Positions 7,687 through 16,400 of a DNA stretch of 36,797 nt are shown one piece after another. The stretch comes from an uncultured Bacteroidales bacterium (GTDB lineage: Bacteria > Bacteroidota > Bacteroidia > Bacteroidales > Bacteroidaceae). The stretch lies in contig CADCIP010000032.1 in assembly GCA_902801485.1 (NCBI GenBank), positions 1 to 36,797 of the forward strand, given 5' to 3'. Each line of letters starts with the position of its first letter. The stretch's first letter is position 1. The notes beneath the pieces are model-generated. The model saw nothing but the letters and a program-made list of their open reading frames with translations. It was not told where the DNA came from and did no database searches. A program made the position numbers and the translations under genes.

Positions 7687-9915
7687 CTAACGTACCAGTT
7701 TGTAATCCAACTGTTTGCGGTAGAGATCGGCACGGGCCACTTGAATCTTTACCGTATCGCCTAAATTGTAGCAATGGTGTCGGCTTCTTCCGCGTAGGCG
7801 ATAGTTCTTCTCGTCGAACTCGTAGTAGTCATCGTCGAGGTCGCGCAGCGGAATCATTCCTTCGCACTTGTTCTCGTTAACCTCTACGTAAATGCCGAAT
7901 TCTGTAACACCGCTGATGGTTCCTTCGAAGGTCTCACCCATGTGGTCGCTCATAAATTCCACCTGCTTGTACTTGATGCTGGCGCGTTCTGCCTGGGCAG
8001 CCGTCTGTTCCATATCGCTGCAATGCTCGCAAAGTTCTTCGTATTTGTCCTGATTTGCAGATCTGCCTCCTTGAGCATATTTGGTTAGGAGACGATGAAC
8101 CATCAGGTCGGGATAACGACGGATGGGCGAAGTGAAATGCGTGTAGTAGTCGAACGCCAAACCGTAATGCCCGACATTATGGGTGCTGTACTTGGCTTTC
8201 ATCATGGCGCGAAGGGTAATCATTTCTATCATGTTCTGTTCCTTCTTGCCTTTTACCTCGGTAAGCATCCGGTTCAGGTTTTTGCTCATTTCACCTTTAT
8301 TGCCACGTGTTTTAAGTTTATATCCAAACTTACCTACGAAATCCGACAGGTTCATAAGCTTGGCAGGGTCGGGCGATTCGTGAATACGATAAGGTAATAC
8401 CTTGGGTTTCTGGTTCTTGGGAACCTTCCCGATGCTTTCTGCTACTGTGCGGTTGGCCAGCAGCATAAATTCCTCTACCAGTTTGTTGGCATCCTTGGCC
8501 ACCTTGAAGTAAACGCTGGTGGGTTTGCCTTTTTCGTCTATCTCGAAGCGTACTTCGCAGCGGTCAAAATCTACGGCTCCGCCTGCAAAGCGTTTTTTAC
8601 GCAACTCCTTAGCTAAGCGGTTCAGGATGATTAGTTCGTCGGCAAAGTTTTCTGCCGGTTCAGCATCGGTTGTTAGCGGAGCCTGATGGTCTCCGGGATT
8701 CTTATAATCTTCCTCACTCGCCTCATGGTGATCTTCCAGCACTTTTTGCACCTCCTCGTAGGTAAAGCGGCGGTTACTCTTAATAACGGTGTGGGCTAAA
8801 TGCCAGTCTTTCACCTCGGCCTTCTCGTTCATCTTAAAGATAACGCTGTAGGTAAGTTTCTCCTCGTCGGGACGCAGCGAGCAAATATAGTTGCATAGAT
8901 GTTCGGGTAGCATGGGGACGGTGCGGTCAACCAGATAGACGCTGGTGGAACGTTTCAGGGCTTCCTTATCTATAATAGAACCTTCGGTAACATAGTGGCT
9001 GACATCGGCAATATGGACGCCAATCTCGTATAATTTTCCATTTGACGATTTGCTGTTTCCTATTTCGCGAATACTCAGGGCATCGTCAAAGTCTTTCGCA
9101 TCACGTGGGTCAATGGTAAAGGTCATGACATCACGCATATCCTCTCTGCGGGCAATCTCCTCTTCAGTAATACCTGGCTTCAACTTCTGGGCGGCTTTCT
9201 CAACAGCAGCAGGATATACGTATGGGAGGCCGTATTCGGCAAGGATGGCATGCATCTCGGCATTGTTCTCGCCGGTTTTGCCTAGAATATCTATTACCTT
9301 CCCGATTGGGTTCTTGGCATTGTCCGGCCATTCCACAATCTTTACAATTGCCTTGTCTCCTGTCTGCCCTTTTTTCAGGTTCGCTTTGGGGATAAAGATA
9401 TCGTTGGCCAGCGTGCGGTCCTCGGTAAGCAAGTATGCATAGTTCCTGCTTACCTGCAAGGTTCCTACAAACTGTTTCTCGCTTCGTTTCAGAATTTCTG
9501 TAACAGCTGCCTCACGAACATGATGTTTACGACGTGCCAACATGGTCACCTGTACTTTGTCGCCGTCCATAGCGTGCATACTGTTACGCTCTGCCACCAG
9601 AATAGGTTCACCACCATCCTCCGGCTCAACAGTGTTCTTGCCGTTAGCCTTTCGGTGAAAGATTCCTATCATCACCTGTGTGGGGTTGTTGAGCGTGTAG
9701 CAGAAACGGGGCTGCTCCTTGATATAATCATCCATCAGCAGCATTTCCAACACATCCATTAAAAGCATTTTGGCCGGATGTGTATTAAGGTGAAGCTCCC
9801 GGTAGAGAGTTTTCAGTTCAAAAACCTGGGTTGGATTCTCTTCGAACAGTGCAATGACCATCTGTTCCAGATTCTTTTTCTTGAGGCGTCCGCCTGTGCT
9901 TTTCTTCTTTCCCAT
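7687..9915 (-). CDS. rnr: Ribonuclease R, RNB-family 3'-5' exoribonuclease
   Basis: A cytoplasmic processive exoribonuclease that degrades structured RNA and takes part in RNA quality control. The 742-residue protein has a basic N terminus and a winged-helix-like region (about 15-75), cold-shock-type OB regions (about 80-215), the RNB catalytic domain and a C-terminal S1 domain (about 655-740). D269, D275, D277 and D278 reproduce the spacing of the catalytic metal-binding aspartates of RNase II/R. HFTSPIRRYPDLMVHR is the classic conserved RNB motif near the end of the catalytic domain. The start MGKKKS is well placed behind a -33/-7 promoter at 9945-9977. A short acidic insertion lies around residues 395-420 (HHEASEEDYKNPGDHQ). 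Housekeeping gene; neighbours are unrelated. Confidence 0.95.
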   Translation of the reverse strand: MGKKKSTGGRLKKKNLEQMVIALFEENPTQVFELKTLYRELHLNTHPAKMLLMDVLEMLLMDDYIKEQPRFCYTLNNPTQVMIGIFHRKANGKNTVEPEDGGEPILVAERNSMHAMDGDKVQVTMLARRKHHVREAAVTEILKRSEKQFVGTLQVSRNYAYLLTEDRTLANDIFIPKANLKKGQTGDKAIVKIVEWPDNAKNPIGKVIDILGKTGENNAEMHAILAEYGLPYVYPAAVEKAAQKLKPGITEEEIARREDMRDVMTFTIDPRDAKDFDDALSIREIGNSKSSNGKLYEIGVHIADVSHYVTEGSIIDKEALKRSTSVYLVDRTVPMLPEHLCNYICSLRPDEEKLTYSVIFKMNEKAEVKDWHLAHTVIKSNRRFTYEEVQKVLEDHHEASEEDYKNPGDHQAPLTTDAEPAENFADELIILNRLAKELRKKRFAGGAVDFDRCEVRFEIDEKGKPTSVYFKVAKDANKLVEEFMLLANRTVAESIGKVPKNQKPKVLPYRIHESPDPAKLMNLSDFVGKFGYKLKTRGNKGEMSKNLNRMLTEVKGKKEQNMIEMITLRAMMKAKYSTHNVGHYGLAFDYYTHFTSPIRRYPDLMVHRLLTKYAQGGRSANQDKYEELCEHCSDMEQTAAQAERASIKYKQVEFMSDHMGETFEGTISGVTEFGIYVEVNENKCEGMIPLRDLDDDYYEFDEKNYRLRGRSRHHCYNLGDTVKIQVARADLYRKQLDYKLVR

Positions 9916-9944
9916 GATTGTACCTTAATTGAATAATTTCTCTG

Positions 9945-9977
9945 CAAATATAATAATTATTTTTGTATGTTCCCAAA
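9945..9977 (-). promoter_or_regulatory. Promoter of rnr
   Basis: On the - strand: TTTG (complement of 9974-9977), 21-bp spacer, TATATTTG (complement of 9945-9952). Transcription would start about 24 nt upstream of the rnr ATG. It is interleaved with the + strand promoter of the CotH gene. Confidence 0.78.
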
Positions 9978-9993
9978 ATAATTTATATTTTTG
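9962..9993 (+). promoter_or_regulatory. Promoter of the CotH-domain gene
   Basis: TTTG at 9962-9965, 20-bp spacer, TATTTTTG at 9986-9993. The leader then contains a small hairpin (ACAGGC at 10012-10017 with GCCTGT at 10024-10029) just before the start codon at 10048. Confidence 0.78.
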
Positions 9994-10047
9994 CGCCCGA
10001 AATAAATGAGAACAGGCCAAAATGCCTGTACATAGAGCGTATTAGTT

Positions 10048-13000
10048 ATGAATTTCGGTAAACTGCTTAATGCATTCTTTCTGCTGTTTTTGTTTCATCT
10101 GAATGTGTCGGCAAATGACGTCCGTGAAGACAAACTGCTTAGTGGAGAAATCTTGGCATCGTCTAACTACTCGACAGCTCAGAGAGCTTTTGATGACGAC
10201 CCTTCAACATTTTTTACCTCTTCAAGCAGCACCAGGCAATGGGTGGGACTGGATTTGGGCTCACCTCATGTGATAACCCGCATCAGTTATACTCCTGCAG
10301 CAAGGTACAATGGTCCGGATTGTATGTTGCTTTCCCTCTTCGAAGGCGGTAACGATCCGAACTTCATGGATGCACTTCCCCTTTATCTGATATCGGATAA
10401 ACCTGCGGCCAACACTTCCACTTCAATAAGGGTGAATGTGAGTCGTGGCGTTCGCTATATTCGTTATGTCGGCAGTGCAGGATCTTTCTGCACCGTGGCA
10501 GACCTGAAGTTTTATGGCTATGAGGGCGAGGGCGACGACAGCCAGTTCTATCAGATAACCAATCTGCCTACGCTCAGCGTTCATGTTCAGGATGGTATCA
10601 TGCCACAGGAAAGAGGTGAGGATTTTGAGTCGCAGTCCGTTTTGATATATGAAAACGGGAAGATGCTTCAGGAATATCCCATCCTTTTCCGTGTGCGAGG
10701 CAATTATTCCGCAACGCATGAGAACAAAGCCTTCCGCATGAAATATAATGATGGGAAGAGCCATCACGTGATGAAGGGCGGGCATAACGAATCGCCCGTT
10801 AAAGCTAAGAAGTGGGTGCTGATTAACAGCTATCGTGATAAATCGTTGATGCGTAACCCTGTAGCGTGGGCTATGTCGAAGCGTGGCGAGATGAAGTGGA
10901 CTCCGTGGAGCCAGGTGGTTGACCTTATCGTTAACGGCGATTATCATGGCACCTATACCCTTGCTGACCATGTGGATGTACACGATGGACGTATAGAGAT
11001 TACTGAGATGACGGAAACGGATGTCGATGAAGAAAATATTACCGGTGGCTATTTTGTTGAGGTCGATAATAATGCCAGCCGCGAACCTTATTATTTCTAT
11101 TCTACGTATGGTAATCCCATATCCATCCACGACCCTGATGATGACGTTATGCAGAACGAGCAGTTCTGGTACATCCAGAATGCCTGGAACAATATGGAAG
11201 AAGTTGTCTATAGTCCTGATTATACAGATAGCGAGAAAGGTATGCGTTCCGTTCTTGACATGGAGACTTTTCTCCGACACATTCTCGTGAGTGAGTTTAA
11301 CGGTAATACTGATATGCTCTGTCAGGTCTTCTTGTACAAGGACCGTGGCGATGACCATTTCTATGTTGGTCCTGTGTGGGACGCAGACTTGGCTCTCGAA
11401 AACGACCAAACTACTTATCCCGCTAATCAGCTAATGGATTGGACATATAAGGTTCGCGACACCGGCAACTGGACAGACTTCGTTGACCGTGTCCTTTCCG
11501 ATCCTTCTGTTTTTGCCCAGTTACAGGGAATGTGGGCAAAACTTCGCAAAAGCGGTGCTTTCGAACCAGACGATGTGGCTGCGGATGTAGATTCCTTACG
11601 CAAGGAATTACGGGCCTCTGCCAACCTCAACTTTATCCGTTGGCCCTATCTGAACCAAAAGCTTCCGCCCAATCCTGTTGTTCCAGGCTCATGGGAAAAG
11701 GAAGTGGATCGCGTACGCGACTTCGTTTACAATCGTGTGGCATGGATGGACGAGATGCTTTCCTTCGGTACAATACGCCAGGTGGATGGAGTTTATCAGA
11801 TTAACACTCCGCTTGACCTATGTCTTTTTGCAGAAATCGTGAACGGTGGTGAGGGCAAAGCTAATGCCGAACTCAATGCCGACTTGAATATGGCTGAGTT
11901 TCAGACAGAATTTTCTCCTATTGGAAATGCCAAGGTGCAATATGGCGGCAAGTTCGATGGCAAAGGTCATACCATTAGTAATCTGAATATATCCGGGAAT
12001 GATAATGTAGGATTCTTTGGTATGGTAAGTTCGGGTGCAGAAATCCAGAATTTAAATCTGGACGAAACCTGCATTGTATCGGGTAACAACTATGTGGGAG
12101 GCCTGATAGGATATGCACGCATGGGTAACGTCAAGGTAAAGAGATGCGGAACTGCTGCAACAGTGACCGCAACCGGCGGAAACGCAGCTGGGTTCTTGGG
12201 ATTTGCCCGCAAGCTGGCCACCGTAACTGTGCAGGATTCGTATAATCTGGGTAAGATTGTCGCCGATTCTTTGGCGGCGGCTATTGTCGCACCCTCTTTG
12301 GGAAAGGTGTATATCACAGGTTGCTATAATGCAGGTAAGGTGCAGGGTGCTTCTGCCGGATGGGAATTCGCGAATAGCGATTATGTGTTGGAACTGCAGA
12401 ATTGTTACGATGCTTACTCCCGTCAGGTTGAAAGAGTAACGCCGGTAGATGTTATGTCGGGAGCTCTCTGTTTCCTGCTGAATGCGGGTAATGGAAGAGA
12501 CCTGTGGCGACAGAATATCGATAATGGTCACAAACCCGATAAACATCCTGTCCTGAAAACCTCCAGTGGCATAGTATATAATAAGGACGGCATATACACA
12601 AACAAAGGTAAGGAGATCCAGGGTTACCGCTTTTATAAGTGGGAGGTAAATCGCATCAGAAGTGGGAATTATGGCACCATTCAGTTCTCGGAGTTCGATA
12701 TATTGGACGAGAATGGAGAAGAATACCCCGGCTTATATATATATAATGGTTTAGAGAGCGATATCCCATATGAGGATTGGCCCAATGCCGGCGATAATAA
12801 TGTATATACCAAGTACTGTGGTACATTCTATGGTTATGCTTATTTCCTTTACGATGCACAAGAGGAAATCCTTCCATACGGTTACCGTATCTATACGGCT
12901 AACGATACACGCTATAATGCCGAGCGCAACCCAACCGGTTGGAGACTGTACGGAAGCAATATTTATACAGAAGATCCCGATGATGGCTCTTGGGAATTGA

Positions 13001-13227
13001 TAGATGAGCAGACAAATAATTCAACCCTTCAGGCAGTAAACTATACGCCGTTTGACTTCTTCTTGACATTTAAGGATGACGAAACGGGAGTGGAGTCTTA
13101 TAGGGCTTATGAGTCTTATAAGTCCCATGAGTCTTATGAGACTTATGATTTATCAGGCCGCAAGGTTAATTCTCAATTAAAGAAGGGAATTTATATAGTC
13201 AATGGCAAGAAAGTAGTTGCTAAGTAA
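10048..13227 (+). CDS. Secreted CotH-kinase protein with F5/8C domain, GLUG repeats, discoidin-like module and CTD-like tail
   Basis: A multidomain surface or secreted protein. Residues 1-22 are a signal peptide. A discoidin-like F5/8C domain (about 30-160) precedes a CotH-type kinase-like domain (about 175-575) with RGNYSATHENKAFRMKYN at 217-234, KWVLINSYRDKSLMRN at 255-270 and the acidic motif GPVWDADLALEND near 440-452. CotH proteins of spore coats are atypical protein kinases; the substrate of Bacteroidetes homologues is not established. GLUG-type repeats (VGGLIGYA, AGFLGFA) occupy about 625-760. Residues about 852-1012 contain TANDT, then a GWRLYGSN motif and WELIDEQ, relating this region to the modules of the two giant proteins. 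A 54-bp tandem repeat encodes a linker before the tail YDLSGRKV, LKKGIYIVNGKK, a probable T9SS sorting signal. Confidence 0.87.
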   Translation: MNFGKLLNAFFLLFLFHLNVSANDVREDKLLSGEILASSNYSTAQRAFDDDPSTFFTSSSSTRQWVGLDLGSPHVITRISYTPAARYNGPDCMLLSLFEGGNDPNFMDALPLYLISDKPAANTSTSIRVNVSRGVRYIRYVGSAGSFCTVADLKFYGYEGEGDDSQFYQITNLPTLSVHVQDGIMPQERGEDFESQSVLIYENGKMLQEYPILFRVRGNYSATHENKAFRMKYNDGKSHHVMKGGHNESPVKAKKWVLINSYRDKSLMRNPVAWAMSKRGEMKWTPWSQVVDLIVNGDYHGTYTLADHVDVHDGRIEITEMTETDVDEENITGGYFVEVDNNASREPYYFYSTYGNPISIHDPDDDVMQNEQFWYIQNAWNNMEEVVYSPDYTDSEKGMRSVLDMETFLRHILVSEFNGNTDMLCQVFLYKDRGDDHFYVGPVWDADLALENDQTTYPANQLMDWTYKVRDTGNWTDFVDRVLSDPSVFAQLQGMWAKLRKSGAFEPDDVAADVDSLRKELRASANLNFIRWPYLNQKLPPNPVVPGSWEKEVDRVRDFVYNRVAWMDEMLSFGTIRQVDGVYQINTPLDLCLFAEIVNGGEGKANAELNADLNMAEFQTEFSPIGNAKVQYGGKFDGKGHTISNLNISGNDNVGFFGMVSSGAEIQNLNLDETCIVSGNNYVGGLIGYARMGNVKVKRCGTAATVTATGGNAAGFLGFARKLATVTVQDSYNLGKIVADSLAAAIVAPSLGKVYITGCYNAGKVQGASAGWEFANSDYVLELQNCYDAYSRQVERVTPVDVMSGALCFLLNAGNGRDLWRQNIDNGHKPDKHPVLKTSSGIVYNKDGIYTNKGKEIQGYRFYKWEVNRIRSGNYGTIQFSEFDILDENGEEYPGLYIYNGLESDIPYEDWPNAGDNNVYTKYCGTFYGYAYFLYDAQEEILPYGYRIYTANDTRYNAERNPTGWRLYGSNIYTEDPDDGSWELIDEQTNNSTLQAVNYTPFDFFLTFKDDETGVESYRAYESYKSHESYETYDLSGRKVNSQLKKGIYIVNGKKVVAK
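13093..13146 (+). repeat. Six tandem 9-bp units encoding a Glu/Ser/Tyr linker
   Basis: GAGTCTTAT occurs at 13093, 13111 and 13129, alternating with variants AGGGCTTAT, AAGTCCCAT and GAGACTTAT. The array encodes ESY, RAY, ESY, KSH, ESY, ETY, joining the last module to the CTD-like tail. Units of 9 bp keep the frame. Confidence 0.88.
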
Positions 13228-13448
13228 GATTCGAAGATAAAGTAGTATCAGCGTGTTGTTAAATAACGTTAAACAAGTCGGTGAAAACAGGCAGATTGGT
13301 TAAAGTATAATTAAAAATACTTATTTTTGTGTGCTTTTAGGGCATTAATCGATGTGATTTTTGTCGGTTAATTAAGGTGAATGTTTAAGATGTAACAAGA
13401 CTATAACAAATATTTTAACTTTATTATTAACTAAAAACCAAAAGTGCG
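13228..13448 (+). promoter_or_regulatory. Intergenic region upstream of the dockerin protein with a candidate -7 element
   Basis: No gene is visible in these 221 bp. TATTTTTG at 13322-13329 fits the -7 consensus, but the nearest -33-like sequence (ATTG at 13295-13298) is 23 bp away, longer than usual, so this promoter is tentative. A weak stem (AAGTAT 13303-13308 with ATACTT 13317-13322) lies just before it. The implied leader is about 110 nt and A/T rich, ending AAAAGTGCG before the ATG. Confidence 0.35.
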
Positions 13449-16400
13449 ATGAAAAGATTTACACTTAAGCAAATGGTTCTCTCTCTTGGGGTAGCAACAA
13501 TGTTGCTATCCAGTCAGAGTGTCATGGCTCAGTACAAAAAACTCACAGCCTTGGATGGAATGCTATCCTATGGCCAGAGTTCTGTGTCACACGCTGAGGC
13601 CTACGACAAATTGGTTGACAGAAAAGAGAATACCAAATGGGGAGGCTGGTTTGATCCCAGACTCGAGGATGATGCAGCATGGCCTATAGACCAAGGGGCT
13701 TCTGCTAACAAGATGTACATTATTGTTAAGGCAGAGGAGGCCGTAGTTCCTACCTTCTATTTCCTTGTTACCGGTAACGATACCGGTGGCGATCCAAATC
13801 GTAACTGGTCTTCATGGAAGATCTATGGCGGTAACTTCGACAACGATGAAGCAGCTGTTCGCGAAGGCGAAGGTTGGACGCTGATAGATGATCGTGAGGG
13901 TGAACCTCTTCCGGCAGAAAACTTTGGTCACAAGGATTTGGATTTCAACCAGGCTGATGGTAAGACTGCTTACCAGTACTTCTGGATTGAAATATCGGAT
14001 GCTGTCGGATATACAGATGATGGTGTTTATCTGCAGATGTCAGAATGGGGTTTGGGTACCTACGGCTCTTTCCTGGCTTATCTCGATTATCTTAATAATC
14101 TGCCAACCGCCACAGACGAGCCTGTTAATTTTATCTACAAGGCTGGTGCACCTGAAGGATTCGCAAATGAAGGTCAGGCCAATTTGTTTGATGGCTCAAG
14201 TGCTACCAAGTGGTGCTGTAGTTTTACTAATAGACAAAAGGGCGCAACAGCTAACGGAGGTTACATTATCTTCAAGGCTTCACGTCCCATGGCTCCGTCT
14301 TACTATGCTTTGACAACTGCTAACGATACCCAGTCTAATCCCGGTCGTAACTGGAAACAGTGGCAGATTTATGGTATGAACGCCACTAATGAAGAAAGTG
14401 TTACCCGTGATGCTGAAGGATGGGTGTTACTCGACGATAAGGCTAATGTTCCAGCTGGAACAGGAATGAACCAGCTTCCTGCTGCTAACTATACACAGTC
14501 TTATTTTACGCTTTCTGAGCCGAATACGACCGAGTACAGATACTTCAAGCTTGAACTTGACCAGTGCGTTTCTGATGGTCTTCAGCAGATGGCCGAACTT
14601 ACACTTGGTGATAACTATACCGTTGTTCTGGACCGTGATGCCATTACAAAAGCTGCAGAGGCTAACTATGATCCTGATATGTTTGCTGAGAAGGCCCTAT
14701 TGGATGAGATGGGTTCACTTATTGCACAAATTAAGGAGTGTACAGATTTTGCTAAACTGAGTGAGTTGAGTGCCGCTATTGATGAGTTGGCAACCAAGAT
14801 TAACACATCTGCTACTAACTATGCAGAATTGACAACCGCCCGCAACCAGGCTCTCCTCTCTATTGATGGAGGAAAGTTGAACGACGATGCTGTTAAATAT
14901 CTTACCACTTGGGCTAACGATGCTGATGCAGTTGCTCCTAACAATGAGTTCCCCATCGGTAACTATGCTTATCTGAAGGCTAACCGTCAGGTAACAGGCG
15001 AGGAAGCTGTTGCTGAAGCTAATCGTATTAATGCGTTTATCATTAATAATTCCGAAATGCCTGAACCTATTACTGCTGAATATAAGTTCCTCAGTGGTAC
15101 CACTGATAACTGGAACGCAGCCGAAGGTCCTGAGTATTTGATTGACGGTCAGTCTGGTCTTAACGGAACCGAAAGCACCAAGTGGGGTACAGGTACTTCT
15201 CAAGAGAGATTTGTTATCTTCAAGAGTATCAATGCTGACACTCAGGAGAATGAACCTATCCAGCCTACTTACTATGGTCTTGTAAAAGGTGGTGACAACA
15301 GCACTTATCCCGACCGTAACTGGAAGAACTGGAAGATTTGGGGCGCCAATTTCGCAAGTGACGAAGAGGCTACCAAGAATGCCGAAGGTTGGGTACTGAT
15401 TGACAGCAAGCAGAATGTAGGTACTGACGTTTTGAAGACTACCAGCATGTTCGAGAGCTACATCTACCTCTCTGAAGGATGTGCTGTACCTTATACATAC
15501 TTCAAGATTGAAGTTTATCACGAAGGTGGTATGCAGATGAACGAGTTTACCTTCTACAACACCGGTAACTTGGCTGAATACCGTGAAGCTTTCGCAGAGC
15601 AGTTTGCTGGCTATGATCCATACGAGTGTCCTGCTTACAAGGGCTTCACAGATGCTTACAAGGACAAGTATGAGGAGTTGAAGACTACCGTTAATGCTCC
15701 CGACGTAATGAAGCTTAAGAACCAGTTGGTTGACTTGCAGAATGATATCGCTGCATCTGCCGACTTGTACGAGAAATATGATTCTGTTTACAATGAGGTA
15801 TTGTCACTTTCCATTACTTCTGAGAGTCTGCAGGCATGGCATGAGGGTTACATTTCAGAAAATGTTGCTCCTTGTGCTAAGTTTATCCGCGGTACTCATG
15901 CTTACATCGTAGAAAATCTTAATCTGGATAATGATGCTATCAAGGCTGAGATGGATTATCTTGGTACCATTATCAATGCAGTTGAAAAGGATCTATACAT
16001 CCTTTTGGGTGGTAATACTATTAACCAGTGGGGTGACGGATTCTATGGCAACCTGATTGATGGTATTGCCTTGAATTATACAGAGAAGCAGATAGATCCA
16101 GAGACAGGTGAAGAGAAAGAGGTAGAGGTGAAGGCTACCAAGTGGGGTGGTGATGCTGATGCTAACGGCAACACTTACATCATCTTCCGTACCATGGATA
16201 AGACCAACCCATTCTTCTATACACTGACAACTGGTAATGATACAGGTTCTTATCCTGGTCGCAACTGGGGTACCTGGTATGTTTACGGTGCTAATTTCGA
16301 AGGCGATGGTGAAGCAACCAAGGACGCTGAGGGTTGGGTTCTCATCGATTCTAAGGAGAACGTAGGTCAGGATCGTCTGCATCCCGTTAATGCAGAACCT

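Noticed and set aside
10423-11409. 328-residue open frame on the - strand
   Set aside because: It is antisense to the F5/8C and CotH domains, with no signal peptide, domain or promoter of its own.
14715-15521. 268-residue open frame on the - strand
   Set aside because: Antisense shadow of the second spacer and third module of the dockerin protein; no independent evidence.
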